In this document: positions 51,922 through 61,878 of the stretch, piece by piece | Position numbering within the stretch: the stretch's first letter is position 1 | Layout: each line of letters begins with the position of its first letter | From: Paractinoplanes deccanensis | GTDB lineage: Bacteria; Actinomycetota; Actinomycetes; Mycobacteriales; Micromonosporaceae | Reading direction: 5' to 3' | Assembly (NCBI RefSeq): GCF_016862115.1 | Contig: NZ_BOMI01000106.1 | Coordinates: 1-61,878, forward strand | DNA: 61,878 nucleotides | Translations under genes and position numbers: made by a program | Notes under the pieces: model-generated | The model's input: only the letters and a program-made list of their open reading frames with translations | Told to the model about the DNA's origin: nothing | Databases searched by the model: none

Positions 51922-52812
51922 TCATCGAAGCGTCGCCGCTTCCAGGGCCACCCCGCCGCAGCCGTTGCCGTAGGCCGCGTCGGTGGTCCAGGTCAGCTGC
52001 ACCTGACCGCTCTTCGGAGCTTGGTAGGTCACGGCCAGCACCGCCGTGCGGAGCGTCCCGGTGCGCTGATCGAGCACCATAGAGGCGCCGGCCGCGCCCG
52101 TGGAGAGCCGGGCGGTCAATTTTCCGCGGGCCGCGAGGGAACCCACATACAGCCTCAGGGTCCTGGGGGTGGTGCCCGCCGGGGCCGAGAGGGTGAAGCC
52201 GTTGCCCTTTCCGCAGGTGCGGATGCCTGTGGGGGTGCCGGTGCTGGACGCCACCGGGCTGCCGCCCGTCCAGGTGAACTTCTGCGGGCTGAGCTCGTGG
52301 CGGAAGCGCGGCGCGGTCGGCGCCCCCTCCAGGATCTTGAAGCCGCCGCCGGAGTCGCGTTCCAGGGAGAAGGTGCCGTCGAGCCCCCAGTGCACCCAGT
52401 CGGCCGTGCCCTCCGCCGACAGGTCCACCACGGCGGGCACGGCGGACTGCTCGATCCGCACGGTGGCCGGCGGCGGCGTCGGGCTGCGGAAGACCGGCGA
52501 CTTGGGGGCCGCGGGCGACGGCGAGGGCGACGGGCTGCCGAGCGGGATCAGGCCCTGCGGGCCCACCGAGGGCAGTTGCACGTCGCCGAGCGCGGGGGCG
52601 GGCGGATCGGCCGGCGGCTCGTCCTGGTGCACCATCGCCCGGGTCGCCACGAAACCGAAGCCGATCACCAGGAGCACGCCGGCCAGGATCACCGCGGCCG
52701 AGGAGAGCACCTCGTTGCGGCGGCTGCTGCCGTCGAGCCCGTCGAGCGGCGGCGCGGCGGCCCGCCGGCGAGGACCGGCCCGATGGCCCGTCAGGCGTCG
52801 GCGCGGGGGCAA
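51922..52812 (-). CDS. Membrane-anchored extracytoplasmic hypothetical protein
   Basis: 296 aa. A cytosolic basic segment of about 35 residues, one membrane helix (about 36-57), a Pro-rich linker (about 65-105, SPSPSPAAP), and an external beta-rich domain of about 180 residues with two Cys (TCGKGNG, GNGCGG). Sequence such as GKLTARLSTGAAG and VQLTWTTDAAYGNGCGG resembles carbohydrate-binding beta-sandwiches but no family is claimed. TTG 52812 is chosen because AGGAG lies 6 nt upstream. It is divergent from the FKBP gene. Confidence 0.7.
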   Translation of the reverse strand: MPPRRRLTGHRAGPRRRAAAPPLDGLDGSSRRNEVLSSAAVILAGVLLVIGFGFVATRAMVHQDEPPADPPAPALGDVQLPSVGPQGLIPLGSPSPSPSPAAPKSPVFRSPTPPPATVRIEQSAVPAVVDLSAEGTADWVHWGLDGTFSLERDSGGGFKILEGAPTAPRFRHELSPQKFTWTGGSPVASSTGTPTGIRTCGKGNGFTLSAPAGTTPRTLRLYVGSLAARGKLTARLSTGAAGASMVLDQRTGTLRTAVLAVTYQAPKSGQVQLTWTTDAAYGNGCGGVALEAATLR

Positions 52813-52818
52813 GCGGAA

Positions 52819-52823
52819 CTCCT
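52819..52823 (-). promoter_or_regulatory. Ribosome binding site fixing a TTG start
   Basis: AGGAG on the minus strand ends 6 nt before TTG 52812. No better start with a ribosome site is seen in that frame. Confidence 0.7.
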
Positions 52824-53023
52824 GCGAACGATGGGGAGGGTGATTGACGAACGCAAACGATCTCACTTCGATCTGTGACGGTGAAGAGCGGGTTCGGTGA
52901 CCGGCCGGACGGATGATCACACGCATCGGCGGTTCGGCCGAGGTTTCACGCGGCGTATCGGCGTGGAGCGCGTATCGTGTCCGAAGTTTCCGGACCGGCG
53001 GCAAACAGGAGAGTCGACGACAT

Positions 53024-53632
53024 ATGAGTACTGAGACTGCCCGACCGATCAGCACGAACTCCGCCAAGCGGCGCGGCCAGGCCATCGCGGGCGGTGTCGC
53101 CGGCGTCGCCGTGATCGCCGTGCTCGTCGGGGTCTTCATCGCCGTGCAGGGCGGAGACGGCGAGAAGCTGCCGGTCGCCGCGGCCCCCGCGTCGGTCGAG
53201 GCCACTCCGGAGGCGGCCGCGCCCACCGAGACCGCGCCGGCCGAGCCCGCCGCGCCGACGCCGGCCCAGGTCGAGACGCCCGCCGCGCTGTCGAAGGAGC
53301 CGGACGTCAAGGGCGGCGAGGGCAAGCTGACGAAGCTCGGGGTCACGGCGCTGGTGCCCGGCACCGGCCCGGCCGTGCAGAAGGGCCAGACGATCACCGC
53401 CAACTACAAGCTGGTCAGCTACCGGACCGGCCAGGTCATCGACTCGTCGTGGTCGCGCGGCGAGCCGTTCAGCACCCCGATCGGCGTCGGCCAGGTCATC
53501 AAGGGCTGGGACGAGGGCATCCCGGGCCAGAAGGTCGGCAGCCGCGTCCAGCTCGACGTGCCCGCGGCCCTGGCCTACGGCGAGCAGCAGGGCGACCTGC
53601 GCTTCGTCGTGGACATCCTCGCGGCCCAGTAG
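53024..53632 (+). CDS. Membrane-anchored FKBP-type peptidyl-prolyl isomerase
   Basis: 202 aa. A single N-terminal helix (about residues 20-42) and an Ala/Pro/Glu linker (about 50-90) tether an FKBP domain (about 105-202): KGQTITANYKLVSYRTGQVIDSSW, IGVGQVIKGWDEGIPGQKVG and PAALAYGEQ. It catalyses proline isomerisation, probably for exported proteins. The ATG at 53024 lies 12 nt after an AGGAG. Confidence 0.92.
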   Translation: MSTETARPISTNSAKRRGQAIAGGVAGVAVIAVLVGVFIAVQGGDGEKLPVAAAPASVEATPEAAAPTETAPAEPAAPTPAQVETPAALSKEPDVKGGEGKLTKLGVTALVPGTGPAVQKGQTITANYKLVSYRTGQVIDSSWSRGEPFSTPIGVGQVIKGWDEGIPGQKVGSRVQLDVPAALAYGEQQGDLRFVVDILAAQ

Positions 53633-53639
53633 CCGGGCG

Positions 53640-54431
53640 TCACAGCTCCGCGACGACGATGTCCAACTGGCGGGGCTTGCCGGGCGCGCTGGGCTGCTCC
53701 TCGACCGTGTATTTCAGGTCGCGGAGGGCGGCGATCATCTCGTCGGCCGTGGCCGGGGCGGCGCCCGCCTCGGCCAGGGCGCGGACGATGCGGCCCTTGG
53801 TGGCCTTGTTGAAGTGGCTGACCACCGAGCGCTTCGTCTCGCCGCCGACGACGCGCTCGTGCAGGACCCGCACGGTGGCGGCGTGGGCGGCCGGCGGCGC
53901 CCACATCGCGGCGTACGCGCCGGAGCGCAGGTCGAGGATCGGTCCCGGCAGGGCGTCGAGGGCCTTGGGCAGGGCCTTCTTCCAGTACGCGGTGAGGCCG
54001 CCCACCGACGGCAGCGTCACCCCGACCGAGCAGCGGTACGCCGGGATGCGGTCGTCGAGGCGCACCACGCCCCACAGGCCCGAGAACACGACGGCCGTCT
54101 CGTCGAGCCACGCGCGGGCCTCGGGGGCGAGCGAGGGCGCGTCCAGCGCTTCGTACAGCACCCCGCTGTAGATCGAGGCGGCCGGCGCGGCCGGAGCCGA
54201 CAGCAGCTCGGCGTTGCGCCGGATCTCGTCGCTCTGGCCGGCACTGAGCCCCAGCGTCGCCAGGGAGTCGGCCATCGACCGGGCGCTGGACCGCTTGCAC
54301 ATCGCGACCAGCCGGGAGAGCACCCTCGTGCGGGCCGGCGCCAGGGCGGGAAGCCAGTGCGCGGCGGGGTCGACGGGTGGACCGGAAGCGGCGGGGGTCT
54401 TGCCCTCGGACGGCGGCAGCAGGATGAGCAC
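53640..54431 (-). CDS. yaaA: YaaA-family protein (peroxide stress)
   Basis: 263 aa, full length for YaaA/DUF328. The N-terminus LILLPPSEGKT and the C-terminal region KTRSVVSHFNKATKG-like (here ETKRSVVSHFNKATKGRIVR) are family hallmarks. In E. coli YaaA limits peroxide-dependent DNA damage by lowering iron. GTG 54431. It is convergent with the FKBP gene (7-nt gap). Confidence 0.9.
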   Translation of the reverse strand: MLILLPPSEGKTPAASGPPVDPAAHWLPALAPARTRVLSRLVAMCKRSSARSMADSLATLGLSAGQSDEIRRNAELLSAPAAPAASIYSGVLYEALDAPSLAPEARAWLDETAVVFSGLWGVVRLDDRIPAYRCSVGVTLPSVGGLTAYWKKALPKALDALPGPILDLRSGAYAAMWAPPAAHAATVRVLHERVVGGETKRSVVSHFNKATKGRIVRALAEAGAAPATADEMIAALRDLKYTVEEQPSAPGKPRQLDIVVAEL

Positions 54432-54440
54432 GCCGCGAGA

Positions 54441-54824
54441 CTAACCGGGGTTTCTGTCCGCCAGCGCGTCGGCCACCGTGGCATAGACCGGGATGCGCGG
54501 GGTCAGCCCCACCGTGTCGAGCAGCCGGCCGAGGAACTCGCTCGGTGCCGCCAGCCGCAGCCAGCCGCCACCGGCGCGGGCCCGGTTGTGGCCGACGACC
54601 AGCGCGCTGAGCCCGGTCGAGTCGCAGAAGTTCACCCCGGACAGGTCGACGATGATCATCGGATGGTCGCGGTCGAGCACCTGGCCGAGCGTGGTGGACA
54701 GGACCGTGTTGCTGTCGATGTCGAGGTCTCCGCGCACGGTGACCACCACCGAGTCGTCGGGATTACCCACCACGGACACGTGCACGACTTCCTCCCGGCT
54801 TCCGGCATCCACGGGCGTCGCCAT
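54441..54824 (-). CDS. STAS-domain anti-sigma factor antagonist
   Basis: 127 aa. The STAS fold includes VVVTVRGDLDIDSN and phosphorylatable S69 in FCDSTGLSAL. It is the second stand-alone STAS protein in the window. The ATG at 54824 has no strong ribosome site; a downstream GTG is possible. It is followed closely by yaaA on the same strand. Confidence 0.9.
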   Translation of the reverse strand: MATPVDAGSREEVVHVSVVGNPDDSVVVTVRGDLDIDSNTVLSTTLGQVLDRDHPMIIVDLSGVNFCDSTGLSALVVGHNRARAGGGWLRLAAPSEFLGRLLDTVGLTPRIPVYATVADALADRNPG

Positions 54825-54850
54825 GTCACTGCCCAATCGGTGACCGAAAG

Positions 54851-56494
54851 TCACCTGGAAGCCGGAACGGAACCCGAGCCGTCGACGGTCACCGTCGTCT
54901 TCACGGTCGCCTGATCGAGCTCGCCGATCCGGACGGTGAACTTGATCTCGTACGTGCCGGGGAGCGGGAAGGCGATCGCGCCCACCGCGTGGTGCCGGGG
55001 CACCAGGCCGAGCAGCGGCTGCGTGACCGGCTCGAGGTCCTGGTCGAGCAGGCGCGACGTGACGCTCCACTCGTCGGCGGGCAGCGGCGCCCCGGCCGGC
55101 GTGTAGACGAAGGCGTGGATGGTGTTGCTGTCGCCGATCTCGACCGGATAGATGTTGAACTGGAGCGTGTAGAGCGGGCTGGTTAGCGTCTGCGACACGC
55201 CCTCCTCCCGGACGGCGCCCTGGTCGACCGTCGCGCTGCGTCCCGGGTTCACCTGCACCAGCACGGCGCTGAGCCCGAGCACCACGACCGTGGCGAGCAC
55301 CTCGGCGCCGACCGTGCGGCGCATCCCGGCGGCGCCCGGCGAGCGGTGCACGAGCTTGCGGGCGTACCCGGCGAAGGTCAGCGTCACCGCGAGCACCGCC
55401 ACCTTGGCGAGCAGCAGCCGCCCGTACCCGGTCTGCCAGAGCGCGCCGACCGACCCCACCTGGACCACCGCCTGCACCACGCCGCCGGCGACCAGCCACA
55501 CGACCGCCAGCGCCGCCCACCGCGACCAGACCGGCAGCACCACGCCGAGCACGCGCGGGTCGGTGCGGCGCAGCAGGAAGACCGTCAGCGTGACCAGCCC
55601 GCCGAGCCAGACCGACATGGCCGCGATGTGCACCACGTCCGCGGCGACGATGACCGCGGCCAGCGGCGAGGCGGACGCGTGCCCGGTCAGCGGCCACGTC
55701 GTCATGCCGCCCAGGGCCAGCGCGATCACCCCCAGCGCGCGGAGGCGGCCGGCCGCACCGCGCAGGACCGCCGGCAGCAGCCCGGCGAGCACGGCGAGCA
55801 CGCCGAGGCGGGCGAGGAGCGTGATGCCGTACGCGCTGCCGAGCACCTCGCCGAGCTCGCGCGCCGAGACGTCCCACACCGCCGCGCCGCTGCTCGCCGG
55901 CGCCTGCACCCACAGCGAGAGCAGCGTCGCCACCCCGATGAGCCCGAGGCCCGCGTACGTGAGCCGGATCGCGGCGAGTCGCGAGCGGCGGCGGGGCCAC
56001 AGCAGCGCGAGGAAAAGAGCCGGCCCGGCGGCGAGCGTCAGCCCCGCGTACCCCAGCAAGCGCGTGACCGGCGTGGTCAGGGTGACCGACCGATGGGTCC
56101 CGGCCTCGCCGGGATCGGCGGGGCGCGTGGAGGGCGCGCCCACCGAGAAGGTCAGGGCGCCGCCGATCGGATGGCTGTCCGCCGAGATCACGCGATAGCT
56201 GACCAGGTACGTGCCGAGCGGCTGATCGGCGCGGCGCACCGGGATGCGCAGCGTGGCGCCGTTCGCCTTCGCCTCGCCCGAGATGCGCTTGCCGTCCGGG
56301 GCGATCACCTGGATCCGGCCGGCGACCGGCGTGACGGCCTCGCTGAACGTCACCACGATCTCGGCGGGCGAGGTGCCGACGATGCTGCCGGGCGCCGGGA
56401 CCGCGCCGAGCAGGGACGCGTGCGCCTGCGCGGGGGAGGCGGGGACGGCGAGCACGCCGAGTGCCACCAGGAGCAGCAGGAGCACGCGTTTCAC
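54851..56494 (-). CDS. CopC-CopD fusion protein (copper resistance type) with C-terminal beta domain
   Basis: 547 aa. After the signal peptide, mature HASLLGAVPAPGS starts a CopC cupredoxin-like domain, with His at the mature N-terminus as copper ligand, to about residue 120. A CopD membrane domain of about 8 helices follows (about 140-410). The last 120 residues form an external beta domain resembling YtkA/FixH types. The fusion likely binds and imports or handles copper at the membrane. GTG 56494 with only a weak ribosome site. Confidence 0.9.
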   Translation of the reverse strand: MKRVLLLLLVALGVLAVPASPAQAHASLLGAVPAPGSIVGTSPAEIVVTFSEAVTPVAGRIQVIAPDGKRISGEAKANGATLRIPVRRADQPLGTYLVSYRVISADSHPIGGALTFSVGAPSTRPADPGEAGTHRSVTLTTPVTRLLGYAGLTLAAGPALFLALLWPRRRSRLAAIRLTYAGLGLIGVATLLSLWVQAPASSGAAVWDVSARELGEVLGSAYGITLLARLGVLAVLAGLLPAVLRGAAGRLRALGVIALALGGMTTWPLTGHASASPLAAVIVAADVVHIAAMSVWLGGLVTLTVFLLRRTDPRVLGVVLPVWSRWAALAVVWLVAGGVVQAVVQVGSVGALWQTGYGRLLLAKVAVLAVTLTFAGYARKLVHRSPGAAGMRRTVGAEVLATVVVLGLSAVLVQVNPGRSATVDQGAVREEGVSQTLTSPLYTLQFNIYPVEIGDSNTIHAFVYTPAGAPLPADEWSVTSRLLDQDLEPVTQPLLGLVPRHHAVGAIAFPLPGTYEIKFTVRIGELDQATVKTTVTVDGSGSVPASR

Positions 56495-56611
56495 GGAAGG
56501 TAGTTCGGATCACGGGCCGAAAAGGTTCAACCCCTTACCGCCCGGATGCCCGGGGCACCCGATATGGATACGCTCACGGCAGGTCCACGCGCCACCGAAG
56601 AGGAGACCGTC

Positions 56612-58249
<1,638 letters not shown>

Positions 58250-58324
58250 GTTCTCTCAGAAAGGTCGTGCAACGGCCGACAGGTAGGCGGTAGGGAACTG
58301 CCTATCCGGGAGCCGTAGACACGC
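58250..58324 (+). promoter_or_regulatory. Structured leader of the GGDEF-EAL gene
   Basis: Two nested helices can form: TAGGCGGT (58284-58291) with ACTGCCTA (58297-58304), and an outer ACGGC (58272-58276) with GCCGT (58312-58316). The only Shine-Dalgarno-like sequence (GGGAG, 58308-58312) lies in the outer strand. This could be a translational control element. It lacks the conserved features that I know for GEMM c-di-GMP-I riboswitches, so it is not named as one. Confidence 0.35.
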
Positions 58325-60634
58325 ATGACTGAGGCCGTGAAGCCCGCCGCGATCCGCGCGGGCGGCGGCGCGCCGGCGCCTTTGCTGGTGGCGGCCGCCG
58401 CCACCCTGGCGGTGGCCGTGTGGCTGGTCGTGCGCGACCCCGCCGACGTCGTCTACGGCTACCTCGGCGGGCCGGTGGCGCTGGCCGCCGCCGTCTTCTC
58501 GCTGCAGCGGCTCGGCTCGACCGTGGTGCTGCCCCGGGTGGTGCGCGCCTTCTGGCGCCAGCTCGGGCACGCCGCCTTCATCCTGCTGATCGGCTCCTCC
58601 ACCGCGCTCGCGCTGGCCAACAACAACGCCGGCATGTCGCTCTACGTCGCCGTGCCGCTGCTGACCGGCGTGCTGTGGGCGATGTCCGCGTTCGCCCGCC
58701 TGCCGATGGGCGACCGCACGCCGCTGGGCTGGGCCCGCGTGCTGCTCGACGGCGCGACCGTCGCGGTCGCCGGGGCGCTGGTCTTCTGGTACGTGGTGCT
58801 CAGCTACGCGCTGCCCGGCGCCGACCTGGTGACCCGCGCCGCGGCCGGCGTGGTCGGCGTGGCCGGCCTGCTCTGCCTCGTGGTGATCGGCAAGGCGGCG
58901 GCCCGCCCCGACGCGCCCGTCGACTCGCTGTCGCTGCGCATCCTGACCACCGCGCCGATGGTGGCGGTGGCCCTGGCCGTGCTGCTCATCGCCGGCAACG
59001 ACACGTTCCGGCTGATCCTGTCGGTCCTGGGCAGCCCGCTGGTCGCGCTCTCGTTCACCGCGGCGGCCTACCGTCAGCGGCGGGTGCACCTCAGGACCGC
59101 GGTGCTGACCGTACGCGGCCGCCGCTCCATCTACGAGCTGCTGCCCTTCGCCGCCGTGCTGGCCACCGCGGCCCTGGTCACCGCGGTCTCGGCGCAGGAG
59201 ATGGCGGGCCGCGAGCGCGCCGTCATCGTCGGCGCCGTGCTGATCGCCGCCCTGGTGGTGCTGCGCCAGCTGCTCGGACTGCGCGAGAACCGGCAGCTCG
59301 TCGCCGGCCTCCAGACCCAGCAGGCCCAGCTCGAACGCCTGGCGATGACCGACCCGCTGAGCGGCCTCGCCAACCGCACCCGCTTCACCACGGTCCTCGC
59401 CGAGCGCCTCGCCGGCCACCGTCCCGCCACCGTCCTGCTCATCGACATCGACGACTTCAAGACCATCAACGACACGATGGGCCCCGCCGTCGGCGACCAG
59501 CTGCTCTATCAGATCGCCCAGCGCCTGCGCGCCGCCGCGAAGGAGGGCGAGCTCCCGGCCCGCCTGGGCGGCGACGAGTTCGCCGTGCTGCTCGACGTGG
59601 AGGAGCCCGCGTCGGCCGAGGCCACCGCCGGCAACATCCTGGCGGTCCTGTCCGAGCCGTTCCGGGTCGGCGAGCACCACCTGCTGGCCCACGCGAGCCT
59701 CGGCATCGCCATCGCCGGCCCCGGCGACACCGCCGACGAGCTGCTGCGCAACGCCGACATCGCGATGTACGCGGCGAAGGAGGGCGGCAAGGCGGCGTGG
59801 ACCCGCTTCGAGCCCCGCATGCGCGCCGACGTGGTCAGCCACGCCCGCCTCGGCAGCGAACTGCACAACGCCATCATCCGGCGCGAGCTCTACCTGCTCT
59901 ACCAGCCGGTCTTCGACATCGTCACGGGCCGCCTGCACGGCGCGGAGGCCCTGGTCCGCTGGAAGCACCCGGTCCGCGGCTTCGTCTCGCCCGGCGACTT
60001 CATCCCGGTCGCCGAACGCTCCGGCCTGATCGTCCGCCTCGGCTCGTGGGTCCTCCGCGAGGCCTGCGAGCAGCTCTCCCGCTGGCGCCGCGAACACGGC
60101 GACGGCGCCATCAAGGCCATCAACGTGAACGTGGCGGTCCGCCAGCTCCGCGAGCCAGGCTTCGTGGACGAGGTAGCGGCCGTCCTGAGCGAAACCGGCC
60201 TGCTGCCGCAGAACCTGGTCCTGGAGGTGACCGAGTCGTCGGTGGCCGACGGCCGCCAGGTCCGCGAGACCCTGCACGCCCTGCACGAGATGGGCGTCCG
60301 CCTGGCCCTGGACGACTTCGGCACCGGCCAGTCGTCGCTGTCGCTGCTCAGAGCCTTCCCGGTAGACGTCCTGAAGCTGGACAAATCTTTCGTGGACGGC
60401 ATAACAGACGGCGAAGACCGAGGCCGCCTCGCCGTGGCCGCAGCGGTAGCCCAGCTGGCCGAGTACCTCCAGCTGTCGGCGGTGGCCGAGGGCATCGAAA
60501 GCCAGGAACAGATGGACCGCCTGCGCGAAATGGGTTACCGCCTGGGCCAGGGCTTCTTCATGGCCAAGCCATTGCCGGCCGAGGAGGCGGGCGCCCTGAT
60601 GGCCGCCCCCGCCCCGGTGATGCACGTCGCCTGA
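58325..60634 (+). CDS. Membrane GGDEF-EAL protein (c-di-GMP synthesis/breakdown)
   Basis: 769 aa. About ten hydrophobic helices (about residues 18-325) precede the GGDEF domain (about 340-500; motif GGDEF at 415-419, substrate Asp in IDIDDF) and the EAL domain (about 515-760; E541-A-L in GAEALVRWKHP, EVTESS, DDFGTG, LKLDKSF, EGIES). Both catalytic sets look intact, so it may be bifunctional. The membrane part probably senses a signal. The ATG at 58325 lies 75 nt after pgm on the same strand. Confidence 0.93.
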   Translation: MTEAVKPAAIRAGGGAPAPLLVAAAATLAVAVWLVVRDPADVVYGYLGGPVALAAAVFSLQRLGSTVVLPRVVRAFWRQLGHAAFILLIGSSTALALANNNAGMSLYVAVPLLTGVLWAMSAFARLPMGDRTPLGWARVLLDGATVAVAGALVFWYVVLSYALPGADLVTRAAAGVVGVAGLLCLVVIGKAAARPDAPVDSLSLRILTTAPMVAVALAVLLIAGNDTFRLILSVLGSPLVALSFTAAAYRQRRVHLRTAVLTVRGRRSIYELLPFAAVLATAALVTAVSAQEMAGRERAVIVGAVLIAALVVLRQLLGLRENRQLVAGLQTQQAQLERLAMTDPLSGLANRTRFTTVLAERLAGHRPATVLLIDIDDFKTINDTMGPAVGDQLLYQIAQRLRAAAKEGELPARLGGDEFAVLLDVEEPASAEATAGNILAVLSEPFRVGEHHLLAHASLGIAIAGPGDTADELLRNADIAMYAAKEGGKAAWTRFEPRMRADVVSHARLGSELHNAIIRRELYLLYQPVFDIVTGRLHGAEALVRWKHPVRGFVSPGDFIPVAERSGLIVRLGSWVLREACEQLSRWRREHGDGAIKAINVNVAVRQLREPGFVDEVAAVLSETGLLPQNLVLEVTESSVADGRQVRETLHALHEMGVRLALDDFGTGQSSLSLLRAFPVDVLKLDKSFVDGITDGEDRGRLAVAAAVAQLAEYLQLSAVAEGIESQEQMDRLREMGYRLGQGFFMAKPLPAEEAGALMAAPAPVMHVA

Positions 60635-61567
60635 ATCCATCACCACGCCCCACAGTTTCTCGCGCCCCGGCGAAATAGTGCCGTTGCGGAATTCTCCCCG
60701 AAATCGGCCGGCTGGTGGTCGGCGTCCGATTTCCGTGGGCCCGGCGTTCGCTGGTGCCGGCATTCGGCCTGATTTTGTGCTCGCGATGGCGGTTGTTTTT
60801 GCCTTCGCTCCGGACGTGAGTTTGCGGTCGGGGCGGGTGTTGCACCCCGGCCTCGGCTTGGTTCTGTGCCGGGGCGGAACCTGCGGTGTGGCTTGGGCCT
60901 GTGCACGGGGTCGGGGTTGATCGTGGGTTTGGTCTGTGGCGCGGGTCCGTGGTGTGGTCCGGGCCTGTGCATAAGGTCGGGGTTGGCCTTGGTTGGTGGC
61001 GCGGGTCTGTGCATAAGGTCGGGGTTGGCCTTGGTCGGTGGCGCGGGCCTGTGCATAAGGGCGGGGTTGGCCTTGGTCTGTGGCGCGGGTTTGCGGTGTG
61101 GTCCGGGCCTGTGCATGCGGTCGGGGTTGATCTTGGGTTTGGGCTTTGGCGCGGATCTGCGGTGTGGTCTGGACCTGTGCATGCGATCGGGGCTGGTCGT
61201 GCGCCCGGCTCGTCGCCCCGGTCCGCGGCATCGCCCCGGCCTGCGGCATCGCCCCGGCCCGCGGCGTGGCCGTGGCGTGCGGCTGGTTCTGCGTCTCGGC
61301 CCGGACCCGCGCGCGCGGTTTCGACTCCGGCGACGACGTCGGCGCGACTTGCCGGCCTTCGGCGCGGGCTGTCGACCGCGCCCGGCTCTCCTCCATGCGC
61401 AACCGGAACAGCTTGAGCCCGTGACGTTGCGCGAGCCCCCACGCGCGGCGCTTGGCGTGTTCCCGACGAAAGGCGTCACCCTCAGGCGACCAATTGCGTG
61501 CACGCGTGCGGTCACGCATTTCCGTCATCTGTTTCCGAGAGAACAATCCAAGCTGTTGGTACCGCAT
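60635..61567 (-). CDS. MRDRT/DAFRR family protein with repeat tail, 3' end unresolved
   Basis: The N-terminal 60 residues match the small protein at 17349: GLFSRKQMTEMRDRTRARN then SPEGDAFRREHAKRR. A low-complexity tail follows with units such as ATDQGQPRPYAQAR. No in-frame stop occurs before 58256, deep in the antisense strand of the GGDEF-EAL gene, so the coordinates here simply end where that gene begins. A frameshift in the repeat would give a stop at 60640. The ATG at 61567 is preferred over the TTG at 61573 and has no strong ribosome site. Confidence 0.5.
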
Positions 61568-61617
61568 AACCAATTATCCCGCCAACTGCCCACCAATACC
61601 ATCCACGAGCCCGAGTC

Positions 61618-61629
61618 GACCATGCCAAA
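61618..61629 (-). promoter_or_regulatory. Shared upstream motif TTTGGCATGGTC
   Basis: This copy lies 50 nt before the ATG at 61567 and differs at one base from the copy 42 nt before the paralogue at 17349. Confidence 0.4.
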
Positions 61630-61726
61630 TTCGGCAGCGATAAGGACGGAGCACAAGATCACTCCGCCAATAAGAATGCCGAGCTAAAAACGTGACGTGG
61701 GAGCCCGGCAGCGCCTGGTGGGCCCG

Positions 61727-61878
61727 GCGTGAGGGTTCGCCGGGGGTGGGGTGGGTGGCGGGCGGTGGGTTGCGCCGGGCGGCCCATGGTGAGCGGGGCG
61801 TGAGGGTTTGCCGGGGGTGGGGTGGGAGGCGGGCGGTGGGTTGCGCCAGGTCCCCATGGTGAGCGGGGCGTGAGGGCC
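61727..61878. repeat. 70-71-bp tandem repeat at the window edge
   Basis: Units at 61727-61797 and 61798-61867 are nearly identical, and a third is cut by the window end. Each starts gcgtgaggg and ends gtgagcggg. It belongs to the intergenic region upstream of the gene at 61567, whose remaining part (61568-61726) is less GC-rich and shows only the shared motif. Confidence 0.9.

Noticed and set aside
58250..58324. GEMM c-di-GMP-I riboswitch
   Set aside because: The conserved GCAAAGC-type and tetraloop/receptor features that I know for this class are absent; only generic stems are seen.

Overview
The window is very GC-rich throughout, uses GTG and TTG starts freely, and carries gene families typical of actinobacteria (fused ABC exporter, MMPL protein, NarL-type two-component pair, SNF2/SWIM pair, STAS proteins, CopC-CopD fusion). 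The style of the genes fits a Micromonosporaceae chromosome, for example an Actinoplanes relative. That placement is an inference, not a database result. No rRNA, tRNA, CRISPR array or transposase gene was seen.

Layout. 0.2-9.4 kb: a fused two-NBD ABC exporter, a divergent aminoglycoside-phosphotransferase-like kinase with an in-frame 18-bp repeat array, FabV enoyl reductase, a DEDDh exonuclease, a small membrane protein, and a histidine kinase/response regulator pair. 9.4-13.7 kb: hypothetical genes, a minisatellite, a metallophosphoesterase and a P-loop kinase. 13.9-26.6 kb: a surface-polysaccharide island, with a plus-strand operon (polysaccharide deacetylase, GH26-like lipoprotein, beta-helix protein), a four-gene minus-strand glycosyltransferase operon, a sulfotransferase and a glycosidase-like propeller. 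Between the two operons lies a 1.45-kb segment bounded by perfect 40-bp inverted repeats. 26.8-32.9 kb: a single-domain response regulator, M20 peptidase, a second copy of the repeat element, GntR and TetR regulators, agmatinase and a Ser/Thr kinase. 32.9-42.5 kb: Usp and amino-acid permease, a STAS protein, an esterase-like/ATP-grasp pair, DUF5990-like, SNF2 helicase and SWIM protein, and a secreted acidic protein. 42.5-51.9 kb: an SDR-like protein with a zinc ribbon, a LysR/EamA divergent pair, an SDR, and a giant MMPL protein with a roughly 1000-residue disordered tail. 51.9-61.9 kb: a membrane-anchored protein, FKBP isomerase, YaaA, STAS, CopC-CopD, phosphoglucomutase, a GGDEF-EAL protein, and a low-complexity gene.

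The strongest unexplained signals are linked. A composite repeat (GC-rich minisatellite, about 190-bp conserved core, terminal hairpin) occurs at 17.9-18.4 kb and, inverted, at 28.5-29.0 kb, and its hairpin shows a compensatory base-pair change. A small-protein family (N-terminal MRDRT...DAFRR block, low-complexity tail) has one member inside the 40-bp inverted-repeat segment and another at the right edge of the window. Both members carry the same TTTGGCATG(A/G)TC motif 42-50 nt upstream of the start. In addition, exact-period minisatellites (10, 18, 19, 48 and about 70 bp) occur both between genes and in frame inside genes across the window.
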